Source: Fennellomyces sp. T-0311 | Taxonomy: Eukaryota > Mucoromycota > Mucoromycetes > Mucorales > Lichtheimiaceae | Direction of reading: 5' to 3' | DNA: 64,000 bases | NCBI GenBank assembly: GCA_025266875.1 | Contig: JALLLT010000037.1 | Span: forward strand, 310,001 to 374,000 | Part shown: positions 12,501 to 23,648 of the stretch, one piece after another | Layout of the letters: each line of letters begins with the position of its first letter | Numbering within the stretch: the first letter of the stretch is position 1 | Translations under genes and position numbers: made by a program | Notes under the pieces: model-generated | Seen by the model: only the letters and a program-made list of their open reading frames with translations | What the model was told of the DNA's origin: nothing | Database searches by the model: none

Positions 12501-13946
12501 TCATCCGCAAATTCCTTTTTGGACTTGTACTGCAAAGCCTTCATCTTCTTGGTGACAGTCCCCAGATCCATCGGCCGCTTGATAACTATTAAACCCGCAT
12601 CAGTCCACCCCGCTCATTGAATCGCGCGACGACGTGACCGTACCTTCAAAGTAATCCGGTGCCTCACGTTTGCTGACTTTGTTGAGGAACGGCGTCGAAT
12701 GCTCCTATGCCAATCCAATCTGAGACGCCCATGATGCGCATGAACCCATCCAATAACCCTACCGTGAAATTCTTCAGATCCGTCAACACCTTCTCACACG
12801 CTTCATACAGCTCCTCCTGCCCAATCTTGTCGTCGCTCGCCTAGAGTAGCGTCGTTAGATCGGTGGCTAACCGGCCTGCAAAGACAGCTTACCCATTTTG
12901 TTCGGTGCGGCTTAAAGTCAGACAGTAGATTCCGGATGTCACGATCCGACAGTGACGTTTTCGCTCTGTTTGCCGCGATACCTTGCAGCAGATACTGGAT
13001 AGCAGATCGAATTAGAGAACACAGTAAAGGCGTATTTGTCAGATTAGCAGCCTACCTTGAGGTTGAAGTTGTTGCCGGTATTCAGCAGAGACAGCTACAA
13101 TACTCTGCGTGTCAGATCACTCCAACCCATTTCCAAGCTTCCTTACCGAGTGGTCCTCCGCATTATCCTTGTCATCTTCATCATTCATCTCTTCCTGAGC
13201 CTCAAATTCCTAACCACAGAGGTCCAATGAGAACTCCAAACTTGATGCGTCGCGGTGTGTGTGTGTGTGGCATTTACCTCCAACTTTTGCAACTCGATCA
13301 TTGCTGTATGATCCTGCTCTAGTGTATGGTAGATATCCAGCAGAGGCACGTTCTCGCTGAACGTGGGGACGACTACATCCGGCTTGGACACTGTTGAACA
13401 TTCAGCTGCCGGGTCAAGCACACATTCGAGTGGATGCACCGTACCTGCGTCCTCGGTTTCCTTTGATAGATCTGGCGTAGCGCGTTCGTCCTCCTTTTTG
13501 ACTTGGACCTGATCCGCCGATGCTTCTACAGGCTGCTCCGAAGCGTCTGGGACAGCGGGTGGTGGAGACGGAGGTCTTTGCACAGGGCTCGGGATATCTG
13601 GAAGTTCCAAGGACCGCGTTTCTTCACATATCCGATCCAAGTCCACTTTCGCGTGTCGACAGCAGCGACGATCGGAATGATAAATGTGTGGTATAAACTG
13701 TTCCATAAGCATGGCACGTACTCGCATGGCCGTTGTAGCGCGTTCGGAAATCGGATTCGCTTTGAGGTCTTCGTGCGTGGCGTTGATAAATGCGTACCAT
13801 TGACTGAATGACTCGACCGCCGACTCAAAATGCTGACATTCTGCCGCTGTTAGGAACGTACTGTGTAGATCGTTCTTGATGATCTCCTTGGAAAGTACAA
13901 ATGAAAGTTGGGGCCAAGGAGGTAGCCGATGCTGTCGATGCGACAT
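9508..13946 (-). CDS. SPT7: SAGA complex subunit Spt7 (bromodomain plus histone fold)
   Basis: Spt7 is a core structural subunit of the SAGA coactivator. I assemble 19 exons from ATG 13944-13946 to TGA 9508-9510, all in phase, about 1131 aa. Residues about 290-410 form the bromodomain ([20 protein letters not shown], then [18 protein letters not shown] and the LLYNTNP motif). Residues about 750-890 form the histone fold ([19 protein letters not shown] through [20 protein letters not shown]). The typical [17 protein letters not shown] and IPTRLWFG segments follow, then a lysine-rich tail. Two oddities support careful splicing. One intron starts with GC instead of GT (10322-10323, GCAAGT). One exon is only 11 nt (10127-10137). 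The acceptor before exon 11 could be at 11276 or 11270. A (GT)n run lies in intron 1. Confidence 0.93.
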
Positions 13947-16561
13947 TTTTTCTTGAAACCTTTTTGGAACGTAATAAAATTACTGTTGTGGCGAAAAAAA
14001 CGAAGCACCCCCTTTTCCGCACAGTTGTCAATGAGTTACGATTCAGATGAAGGGGTAGGTAAACTAGGCCTTCTCGCGACCGTAAAGTAAAAAAAAAATG
14101 TAGAAAGAAACGTTATTGGTCTCTTGATTGAATTGCAAGAGATCTAAATACCACAAGTCACCGATGCAATTTGCCTCGATGGCTTCTTCTTGCTTTATCC
14201 TTCCTTGCCCCCGCCACTTTATCGGTTACCATGGCTACATCCTATCCGTAACCTACCAGCATGATTGAGTCCGTGACCATCCGTGCAATATGCCTAGCCA
14301 CCCTGCTGTACAATGAGTACACAACGAAACCGCTTCTATTGTGCCGTTCCTCAACTATTGGCTTGTAATATGCCCTTCGGCAGCTGAACGAAACCGCATT
14401 GTCATCTGCTCTTCATGCTTCTTTACAAGTGGGAATGCGTGCTTGTTGCACAGCAACGAATGGCCTTTTTGGAACTTACCTTCCCTGCATATGGTAATTA
14501 CGGATGGAAGCTGCGTCGGTACTTCTCTCCAGAAAGCTACTGTTTCCTTTGTCAGGACAATATCAGTAATACAAAACTGGTACGTATATCAAGCAGGCAA
14601 AGTGATTATAAGTAGTTCATGAGAACATTCCGTTGCTACACAAAGGTACGATTGAACCGAGAGTCATAGCAGCATACTACCTTCTGATCAATCCAACGTA
14701 CGTGGAGTCATGAAAGAAAAGATGTAACGATGCATCCCTGTGGAGAGCTGGGTCGCAATGACACTGGTACGTAACAAGAAGTATAAGGATCGTACACGTG
14801 TGACAGTCTCACATCATGCAAATTGCCCATACATTTGCGTGATGCAGACGATAAGTTAAACAATGAGTGAGTCAAGGCGATCATACACATATACATCATC
14901 ATAAGAACAGCACGTATAGACTGTTTTACTCACCTTTGACTAGCGTCGAAACATGGCAAATCTACTCCCGCCACTGATCGGTTAGTTGTCATTGTCGATA
15001 GAACAAAAGGAAATGAACAAAAACCGTTTGTGCTGAGGTTGCATATATATTCATGCCATACAAACTTTTATGTTGTTGTACTTACCATCTAGCACAGTTA
15101 CTTTTATATGTACATCTCCGTGTGCAATGTCACCTCATGCACAAGTGTTTGTATATGAATTGATAGCATGAAGGGGCTATGAATGCAATATGAATACATT
15201 TGTATTTTTAGTGTTAAACAGCTCTAGCATTCGGTATTGCTGGATTAAAATGTCAGCTCGTATGAAAATCACTATTGTTCTGTGTGTAATTAATGCAAAC
15301 ATTGACGTACTTTTGGTAGTCTATCAATTCCAGCTATGATGTTATGTTATTAATCAATTCAATATTGTCCATATGCATAGAGCCAAAATACAGCATTCTA
15401 TACACGTATAGAATTGTGTTAATGGCAAGAAATATGTACGGACATACCAGGGTCGCGCTTAATAATGGGTATCATGCAAATTGGAAATCGCCAATGCTCT
15501 GTAACCCGACTTTTCACGTACTGTGTTTGCTATAAATAAAATGCCAGTGGCATCATAGAACGCAGGGTCTAATCCTGTTCAAACTAGAAGAATGTACTAA
15601 ATAAAATGTACAAACCGGGAAAGAGTTATCTCGAAAAAAAAATAAAAAGATACATGTATGATTCACCCTGATGCTCTGTGAAAATGCGGTGGCTGAATGA
15701 TTGACAGGACACAATGCTACAGAAGTGCTTAATACGCCACTTTGCCTTGCCTCGGATTACTATGAAATTTTGGCAATGCACTCGTGGTCGGAATATATGA
15801 GCCTACAGACCCCATTAATATATGCTAAGCCATGTGCAACTGTCCGAAGCTTAAAGTGATCTTTTGTTTTCACAATTAAGCTCTAACCCGTACCCGGCGA
15901 TAAAGATTTGCATAATACGGATGTAACGTTCGTATAATCTGCTAATATATGAGTCCGTACTGATTTTGGTCAACCTCCCCTGCCTTCATACGTACTACTC
16001 ACATATCCATTTTTCCTTTGCATCGTATCTTGTCTTTTATCGACGACCATCGAGTCTCTTCAAAAAACATTCAAGTCTTCGGTTAATAGAGAGATTAACA
16101 TAAAAGCGTGTGCAAGTTATATTGGTGTTCGCTGTCTGTGCGACTGAACCCCCGAATGATGTGCTTTAAAAAATAAGCATCAGCCTGTGGTGTAACACAA
16201 ACGAAACTCCAGATCATACGTAATAACAACAAGTACAGGAATGATCACCTTTTATTTCGGAGGCATTCGTTACAAAAACAATATGCCACTGTTTGGAATT
16301 TAGACGTGCTGCTAACCACAGTTCACTCCGTCCGTTTATCCTTGACCTCTTGCACACTCGGAAGACACACCGAGCTTACTGTGTTACCTAATAAGTGCAA
16401 CGTCTAAGGATGAAATAAAGTACTGTATGAGCCATTTTTTCTTCGTCCGCGCAAGCTCTTGGCATCCAGAGCACAAAGCTTATAAAAAGGGAAAGAGCCT
16501 ACAACTATCGCATAACTTTCTTTTTCGCAAAGCTTCGCTTTATTTTTTTTTTTTTAAAAAA
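13947..16561. other. Long intergenic stretch, no gene recognised
   Basis: About 2.6 kb between div­ergent SPT7 and the C2-domain gene. A short plus-strand frame starting at 14031 (MSYDSDEG, then a possible GTAGGT donor) resembles a gene start, but I found no convincing next exon. A TATAAAA box lies near 16480, about 80 bp before the C2 gene start. A T13/A7 tract ends directly at that start codon. Nothing else is supported. Confidence 0.45.
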
Positions 16562-17446
16562 ATGCCTTCTGGACAGTTGACAGTAACTCCCGGTAATACA
16601 TATTCATATCCGTTTTATCAAGTGCTTTACTTATCGTATCGATGCAGTGACCATGCGCGGTTTGGAAGATTCCGACTTTGCAGGTTAGAGTTTACAAAGG
16701 TTATCCCCGGGCTTATTCGTTAACGTGGTGGTAGAGTCGAGAACTTTTGTTGGTTGCTTTGTTATTCCCAACGAGAAACATCGCACACGCTCCTCCAACG
16801 GCCCGGAACCACAGTGGAACCATCCTTTGGTCTGGTAAACAAATGTGGGAGGAGAAACCGGAGTTCTGGTATTGAAGGTCTTCTTTTTTTTTCAACGCGT
16901 ACAGCAATGTCCCCGAGGGCTACTCGGCACTTCAAATTGAACTTGTGAACGAAGACCCCGAACGAGCTGGTGTTATTGGTGGTGCCCGAGTTAACCTTAA
17001 CCAAGTGTTTGCAGAAGGTCGCACTGAGGACTGGATTTCGATTGTCGGTCGCGAATATGAACCTATTGGAGAAATCATGGTCGTCCTCCAGTTCCAAGGC
17101 TCTGATGGTGAAGCTGAAGGTTATGCGGGCGGCTACAGCGAAGAAAACAAGCTTGTGGCAGCTGAGGGTGAACGCAGCATGGGAGATGAAGAGGAAGAAA
17201 AGAAGATTCCTGATTGGGTGGTAGGTTTTTATATGACACAGGCACTTCGGGATATATGCTCAGCCTTTGTTATAGAAATACGGTGGCATGGCTTTGGCCG
17301 GTGCTGCTGCCATTGGCTTGGGTGCTTATGCCTACCACAAGTACAAAGAGAACGAAGAAGAAGAGGAAGAAGCCGAGGGTCTCGAAGTCAGAGAAAAGGA
17401 CGATGACAGCTCATCAAGCAGCAGCAGCAGCAGCGATGAGGATTAA
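16562..17446 (+). CDS. C2-domain protein with acidic tail
   Basis: Five exons (16562-16592, 16648-16683, 16735-16834, 16905-17220, 17276-17446) join in phase to give 217 aa. The first about 125 residues form a C2 domain: an N-terminal strand (MPSGQLTVTP), RGLEDSDFA, EPQWNHPLV and VPEGYSALQIELVNEDPE. The acidic loop residues are consistent with calcium and lipid binding. A Gly/Ala-rich hydrophobic stretch follows (MALAGAAAIGLGAYAYHKY), possibly a membrane anchor or glycine zipper. The protein ends in a Glu-rich and poly-Ser/Asp tail. Exon 2 is only 36 nt. The usual C2 DPYV motif is not visible, so exon 2-3 splicing is less certain. A TATA box lies near 16480. Confidence 0.75.
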
Positions 17447-18231
17447 ATGGATAGAGTATTGGTTCCAAGCGGCTCTTTGTCCGAGATTAGTAAATAAATG
17501 TATCTAATAAGAAACTTTACAACGGGAGCGTTATGTATAGGATTCTTTCCAGCGAAATCTGCTTGTGGACATTGGCACTGAGTTTTCTTAAAACTGCGGG
17601 CGTTATCCAAAGCCACGTTTATTGAACGGTCTTGTCGCGTACCAAATAATATGTTTCTGTCGAAGCAAAGAGGTTTCTGAGGCTATAAACTTTGGACTCG
17701 CAGGATTCGAAACAACTAATGAGCTTGACCGCGCAAAATGCCCAGAGCAAAGATTATAGTTGAACTTGCAGACCCTTGCAATACTTCATTTGAATAATAT
17801 CTTTGTAAATATAGTGAGTCTACTCCTTGGACCTTATCTTGACTTTTAATCGGTGGGAAAGTGAGGAAAAGCGAAAAGACATGTGTTTTTTTTTGTGTGT
17901 AAGAGGTATTTATTACAGGGGTCGCCACTGTGAAAAAATAGTTATATAACGATGAGTCAAAATAAAGAAAAATTCTAACTAGTAGCTGTCTCATTCTCCT
18001 TCCTCGTCTTGCTGATGAGAAGAATGGGTAAAAAAAAGGGCTGAAGACGGTATTTAAATAGTAATGCGTCAAAAGCTGTCCGGATCAGATCTTGACTTCC
18101 TTGTTTATCCAAGCAAGGAATATGCGTCACCCACCGTATTCTCCTTAATTGTTTGCTTTATGAGTACCTGCCCCTTGAAGTAATACTCTGTGATTATGAT
18201 ATCTGATCAGCAGTAACAAGAGGCATATTTA
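17447..18231. other. Intergenic, no gene recognised
   Basis: AT-rich spacer after the C2-domain gene. Long open frames such as 17716-18072 (minus) have no domain or exon structure and are not called. Confidence 0.45.
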
Positions 18232-18520
18232 TATCAGGTATTTCCAGTCGATCCATTAAATATAGCTGATAGTGAACATGCCGAGAGCGAGTTTGTCATT
18301 GTGCATCACATTATACTTGGAAGGTCTCTTAACATCGTGTGATTGAATTGCTATATCATATTGCATTATAACGGAAATAGATGACAACGCGGCAATTGCT
18401 ATTGCCAAGTTAGATATTGAATCAGTCAAAGATATTCCTCAAATACGTAGCAGTATACTAGAATAAAAAAGTATTACTTTTTGTGCAAACGGTTTCTGTT
18501 AGATCCGGACCATAGCTGCT
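18232..18520 (+). pseudogene. Left part of a gene remnant interrupted by the composite element
   Basis: Two short plus-strand stretches read like protein in spite of the AT-rich surroundings. One is at about 18238-18345 (FPVDPLNIADSEHAESEF, then HHIILGRSLNIV). The other is at about 18378-18464 (EIDDNAAIAIAKLDIESVK, then DIPQIRSSILE). A good splice-acceptor context (pyrimidine-rich, ends TTAG at about 18503) leads into the sequence now split by the insertion. Reading continues on the far side at 23487. No family was recognised. The coding character is judged by eye only. Confidence 0.3.
18512..18520. repeat. 9-bp target-site duplication, left
   Basis: ATAGCTGCT directly abuts the outer left end of the composite element. 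The identical 9 bp abuts its outer right end at 23487-23495. The inner flanks of the two sub-copies do not share this sequence, so the duplication belongs to the whole 4.97-kb unit. Confidence 0.8.
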
Positions 18521-19713
18521 GGGGTCGTATAATTTGAAGGTAAACTTTGACGGTAAATCTGACGGTAATACCGGAATTTCGCCGGATATCTACCGGACAA
18601 GTCCCCGGATTTTTACCATCACAATTGCTATTTGTGGCCATGACGGTAACTTTTTGACGGTAAAAAAGTTGACGGTAGAATACATGGCGGTAAAAAATTG
18701 CCATACATGGCTCTGACGGTAAGTGACGAAAAAAGTTTGATGGTAAATATTTATTATGACAATATAAACATAATTGATTTACCATAATGTTTACTTGATA
18801 CTATTGCTGTAATGGTTGGGAGCTGCTGCTTTACCAGCTGTAGACAATATATGGGTAGTTGCACTCCGAATTCTGTTGTACTGGTTGCTTACTTTGTTAG
18901 GAATGATAACTTTAAGTGACATACATTGTTGGTATGATATTGCTACTTCGGTGTGAATGAAGGAATGAAATCGCTGTCATACAGAAGCTATGTACCAGAT
19001 CTTTAAAGTCGATGTTGAAGCTATTAATATAGCGCACCCACGATAAGGTAACACAACCAGGTTTCCGGCGAGACGACTTCCAGTGGAGTTACACTGGATC
19101 TCCTTTTTAAATACTTCTTCCGTAACTTGCTTCGCAACACAATGTAACTCGCTATACAACATGAAAGATATAGTGCCAACCCTTGCTACGCCCGTTAACT
19201 CTTGACAATGCGCAGCTTCAGAAATAGTTTTAACATCAACTTTAAAAATCTGGTACATAGCTTATATGACAGCGATTTCATTCCTTCATTCACACCGAAG
19301 TAGCAATATCATACCAACAATGTATGTCACTTAAAGTTATCATTCCTAACAAAGTAAGCAACCAGTACAACAGAATTCGGAGTGCAACTACCCATATATT
19401 GTCTACAGCTGGTAAAGCAGCAGCTCCCAACCATTACAGCAATAGTATCAAGTAAACATTATGGTAAATCAATTATGCTTATATTGTCATAATAAATATT
19501 TACCATCAAACTTTTTTCGTCACTTACCGTCAGAGCCATGTATGGCAATTTTTTACCGCCATGTATTCTACCGTCAACTTTTTTACCGTCAAAAAGTTAC
19601 CGTCATGGCCACAAATAGCAATTGTGATGGTAAAAATCCGGGGACTTGTCCGGTAGATATCCGGCGAAATTCCGGTATTACCGTCAAAGTTTACCGTCAA
19701 ATTATACGACCCC
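18521..19713. repeat. Fold-back element, left copy (1.19 kb)
   Basis: The arms at about 18521-19027 and 19209-19713 are near-perfect inverted repeats with a spacer of about 180 bp. The outermost about 200 bp of each arm carries many short direct copies of a TGACGGTAA-like motif. Its spacer keeps the uninterrupted sequence TTTCCGGCGAGACG, the empty site for the LTR found in the right copy. Confidence 0.85.
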
Positions 19714-20524
19714 GCACTACGTGCTTACACTACTTAATCGATGCTCTAGCACAATGTATAACATGTATTGCTAGACGCGTGTATGTTTTCAATTATATGC
19801 GTTCGTATCCGCGGTTTTTCAATACAACAAAGATGCAACGATACAATTCACCGCAGAATTATATATGACCGCAAATAATTATGTGCGATTTTACATTCTC
19901 TTTCTGGAACATAGAGCTAAAACTGTGGTAGGATAAAATACCTGGCACGTGGCGCCAGCACGTAAAGCTAATTCAGAGGTCAGGGTTGAATCGTCTTAAT
20001 AGTAGTTGGTATGATAATGAATTTAATTGCATGACTTGAACGGGATAACTCGAATGGATATCGACTACTGAATGGCAATAAACGTATAGGTTTGTTCGGA
20101 CACCATCAAATATCAAGTACGAGGGGCATCACTGTCAAGTTAGCAAAGAAAATCAGTTAATAACAAGGCACTTCGACTTTTCCCATGGCATCTACCTTTA
20201 GTATTCCATTATCCTCTTGGGTATCGCAGTGCATGCCAGCAATTCGGATCACTACAAATAGAAAGATATTTTTATACTATTATAATGTCTTTTGACATGA
20301 GTATACCCGCTCTATTCCATTCAAGTAGAATAGAGAAGAGAGTACTTGCACGCGATAAAGAAATGAATTGCACTACAACATAGATATTGAAGGGAAGGTG
20401 ACTAAACAATACGCTTGCATTACTAGATTACCTTCCCAAACCAACAAGAGCTTCTTGAATTTGTGATTTGTTTTCTTTATCATGAGCCCTTTTAATCCAA
20501 CAGATGGCACAGATAATACAACGT

Positions 20525-20946
20525 TCGCAGATGCAGCAGACTCACGATTGTGCTTGTGCATACACCCACTCGTTCGCTTGTTCGACTCAGATGCTGAAGC
20601 TTCTGCTTGGAAACAAGACGCCCTAAAAATCTCGCAGATGCAGCAGACTCACGATTGTGCTTGTGCATACACCCACTCGTTCGTTTGCTCGACTCAGATG
20701 CTGAAGCTTCTGCTTGGAAACAAGACGCCCTAAAGATCTCGCAGATGCAGCAGACTCACGATTGTGCTTGTGCATACACCCACTCGTTCGCTTGTTCGAC
20801 TCAGATGCTGAAGCTTCTGCTTGGAAACAAGACGCCCTAAAGATCTCGCAGATGCAGCAGACTCACGATTGTGCTTGTGCATACACCCACTCGTTCGTTT
20901 GCTCGACTCAGATGCTGGAGCTTCTGCTTGGAAACAAGACGCCCTA
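20525..20946. repeat. 107-bp tandem repeat, four copies
   Basis: Copies starting at about 20525, 20632, 20739 and 20846 each begin TCGCAGATGCAGCAG and end near AAGACGCCCTAA. They differ by only a few bases. The period is not a multiple of three, so open frames such as 20482-20733 pass through different frames in successive copies. The first copy is preceded by an ATG-initiated stretch (MSPFNPTDGTDNTTFADAAD), so the unit may derive from duplicated coding sequence. Confidence 0.9.
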
Positions 20947-21620
20947 ACGAACTTCGCGTGACTTACGGATCACTTAACACCAGCGGCCGGCGGGGATCAA
21001 ATTTCTTGTTTCTCGACGAAAAAAATGTCAGCTTCCGGTGTACCGAATATGCGTTAACTATGGAATCCATTGGACAAGTCTCACCGTTTCCCTGGATCTT
21101 ATGGGATCTTCTTCTCCGCGTTAAGTCTTAAGATCCTTGGCGGGGGCATCTCTACTTCCCCAAGGAGCTTCAACCCAGCCCAATTTTCACCTAGATCACT
21201 ATCTAGCAATATCAATGATTGATCATGATGGATTTTTAAGCCAGTTACGTGAAGACTATCCAATCCCCTCAAATAGGACCAGAGAACTGTGTCCACCTGC
21301 TAGGTTTGTTGTATTTAACATCTTTATTATTTTTTTTTTGAGCAAAGCAGAACTTAGATGTATGTCTCAATGCTTAAACAGTATCCGCATAGAATCCTCG
21401 TATCACAGACCAAGCTCATCTCAAGAACATAGTATACGGTACGAATTTAATCTACTCTCGACTTCATAGGTAGCTAATATTTATCATTAGGCCGAACACA
21501 GGTGATGTAACTTTATCTGAGCATCTGCTGTTCACGTCTGATATTCAGAATTGCCGATATTTGTAAAATTCACCGTCCCAACCGTATGTAAAAGAGATTT
21601 TATATTATAAGTGATGTAAC

Positions 21621-21707
21621 TTAATATTTCATGTAGATGTAGCTATCAGTACCCAAATACGCAGTTATACCAGCACCAACGGCAGCACCAACAACCACAA
21701 GATCCAT
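21621..21707 (-). CDS. Tiny hydrophobic open frame, 28 codons
   Basis: Minus-strand ATG at 21705-21707, stop at 21621-21623. The peptide is a Gly/Ala/Val glycine-zipper-like segment (GAAVGAGITAYLG) with a short polar end. A TATA-like box (TATAAAA) lies only about 15 bp upstream, too close for normal use. There is no homology claim; it may be chance. Confidence 0.15.
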   Translation of the reverse strand: MDLVVVGAAVGAGITAYLGTDSYIYMKY

Positions 21708-21846
21708 CGTAGGCAGTACTTTTATACAAAATATAGTTCCTAATACTTATTCTTGTAGACACATTCTTGAACACACACGTTCTGTTAATGAAGATATCCA
21801 GCATGGCCCGCATTCTATTAGGCACTTGTAAGCAAATTGAACGATA

Positions 21847-23486
21847 GGGGTCGTATAATTTGACGGTAAACTTTGACGGTAAAATCTGACGGTAATGCCG
21901 GAATTTCGCCGGACATCTACCGGACAAGTCCCCGGATTTTTACTACCACAATTGCTATTTGTGGCCATGACGGTAACTTTTTGACGGTAAAAAAGTTGAC
22001 GGTAGAATATATGACGGTAAAAAATTGCCATACATGGCTCTGACGGTAAATGACGAAAGAAGTTCGATGGTAACTGTTTATTATGACAATATAAACACAA
22101 TTGATTTACCATAATGTTTACTTGATACTATTGCTGTAATGGTTGGGAACTACTGCTTTACCAGCTGTAGTCAATATATGAGTAGTTGCACTCCGAATTC
22201 TGTTGTATTGGTTGCTTACTTCGTTAGGAATAGTCACTTTAAGTGACATATATCGTTGGTATGATATTGCTACTGTGTGAATGAAGTAATGAAGTCGCTG
22301 TCATATAGAAGCTATGTACCAGATTTTTAAAGTCGATGTTGAAGCTATGAATGTGGCGCATCTACGATAAGGTAACACAACCAGGTTTCCGGCTGAAGTG
22401 AATCAACGGTACAAAGAATGAAAAGAGACTTATGAAAGTATCTTTGAAGTTTCGGATATGCTTTATTCAATGCAACGCTCTATGCTTTTATATCTTTTGT
22501 GTATTGAATCAGCGATGGCAGTTTAGATAGTGTTTCGTCTTCAGAATTGCCTGAATGGATAGAGGACGTATAGGATCCTTTCTTTTGTTCTGATCATGCG
22601 GATCTGAGGATGTCTTTGACATCCGCCCTGCAGTGTAATGACCGCATTGCTGTATTGGAGTCAATTCCATGTCTTGTTGAGTTTATCCCATTCGTTCATA
22701 CGGTGTAATTCTTAATCCGTGTAGACAAGTTACTATGTAAGTACACTTCGTGATGATGCTGAACCGATATGTGTTATCCGATAGGAAATATCTTCTATTA
22801 TTATCATCTGTGGTTGTTTCACCACACCGGCGAGACGACTTCTAGTGGAGTTACACTGGATTTCCTTTTTAAATACTTCTTCCGTAACTTGCTTCGCAAC
22901 ACAATGTAACTTGCTATACAACATGAAAGATATAGTGCCAACTCTTGCTACGCCTGCTTAACTCTTGGGAATGCGCAGCTTCAGAAATAGTTTTAACATC
23001 GACTTTAAAAATCTGGTACATAGCGTATATGACAGTGATTTCATTTCTCCGTTCACACAGTAGCAATATCATACCAACGATATATGTCACTTAAAGTGAC
23101 TATTCCTAACGAAGTAAGCAACCAATACAACAGAATTCGGAGTGCAACTACTCATATATTGACTACAGCTGGTAAAGCAGTAGTTCCCAACCATTACAGC
23201 AATAGTATCAAGTAAACATTATGGTAAATCAATTGTGTTTATATTGTCATAATAAACAGTTACCATCGAACTTCTTTCGTCATTTACCGTCAGAGCCATG
23301 TATGGCAATTTTTTACCGTCATATATTCTACCGTCAACTTTTTTACCGTCAAAAAGTTACCGTCATGGCCACAAATAGCAATTGTGGTAGTAAAAATCCG
23401 GGGACTTGTCCGGTAGATGTCCGGCGAAATTCCGGCATTACCGTCAGATTTTACCGTCAAAGTTTACCGTCAAATTATACGACCCC
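21847..23486. repeat. Fold-back element, right copy (1.64 kb with insertion)
   Basis: Same element and orientation as the left copy, with arms at about 21847-22350 and 22990-23486. It is longer because a 433-bp solo LTR plus a 5-bp duplication interrupts its spacer. Its left outer flank ends CGATA and its right flank starts ATAGCTGCT. Confidence 0.85.
22394..22826. mobile_element. Solo LTR nested in the right fold-back copy
   Basis: A 433-bp block starts TGAAGTG and ends CACCACA (the TG...CA rule of LTRs). It is flanked by the 5-bp duplication CCGGC (22389-22393 and 22827-22831). The left fold-back copy has a single CCGGC at the matching position, so it records the pre-insertion state. No internal retrotransposon sequence remains, which fits LTR-LTR recombination. 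Orientation and superfamily (Ty1 or Ty3) are not determined. Confidence 0.8.
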
Positions 23487-23495
23487 ATAGCTGCT
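23487..23495. repeat. 9-bp target-site duplication, right
   Basis: ATAGCTGCT, identical to 18512-18520, immediately after the last base (CGACCCC) of the composite element. Confidence 0.8.
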
Positions 23496-23648
23496 CAGTT
23501 ACCAAGATTCCAAGGTGAGCTGATATCTGAAACGGAGTCAGACCAGCTTCAGTATGCTGAGGTCCAGCGGGTCAACTGTCTTACAGCTAATGCCAATAAC
23601 GAATATGCATATTGGTCTGCCAGAGGTGTCGGTGTTACAGTAACTTGA
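23487..23648 (+). pseudogene. Right part of the interrupted gene remnant
   Basis: The plus-strand frame starting in the duplication reads AAQLPRFQGELISETESDQ, then QYAEVQRVNCLTANANNEY and AYWSARGVGVTVT, ending in TGA. A GTGAGC donor-like site follows CCAAG at about 23514. With one duplication copy removed, the left remnant (18505-18520) continues directly into it as IRTIAAQLPRFQ. No family was recognised. Confidence 0.3.

Larger units (their letters stand above)
19714..21846. other. Interior of the composite element
   Basis: About 2.1 kb of DNA between the two fold-back copies. It contains the 107-bp tandem repeat (20525-20946) and a tiny hydrophobic open frame (21621-21707). Several AT-rich frames have no recognised domain. 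I see no transposase or captured gene that can be named. Confidence 0.4.
18521..23486. mobile_element. Composite long-inverted-repeat transposon (MULE-like), 4.97 kb
   Basis: The unit begins GGGGTCGTATAATTTG and ends with its reverse complement, flanked by a perfect 9-bp direct duplication. Each end is itself a complete fold-back element with arms of about 500 bp (18521-19713 and 21847-23486). The two lie in the same orientation around 2.13 kb of interior DNA. A 9-bp duplication and long terminal repeats are typical of Mutator-like elements, so I infer that class. I find no transposase, so it would be non-autonomous. The short frames repeated in the arms (MVNQLCLYC...) are by-products of the repeat and are not genes. 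It sits inside what looks like an older gene. Confidence 0.75.

Noticed and set aside
14031..14090. Plus-strand gene start MSYDSDEG with a GTAGGT donor, divergent from SPT7
   Set aside because: No following exon with compatible phase and protein-like content was found in the next kilobase.
17698..17765. Possible minus-strand tRNA because of GTTTCGAATCC near 17702
   Set aside because: The bases around it do not form a T-arm stem, and no matching acceptor or anticodon stem is found.
18474..18785. Repeated 90-135 codon frame starting MVNQLCLYCHNK in all four element arms
   Set aside because: It is the same inverted-repeat sequence read four times and is driven by the TGACGGTAA repeats. Composition is not protein-like and it has no conserved motif.
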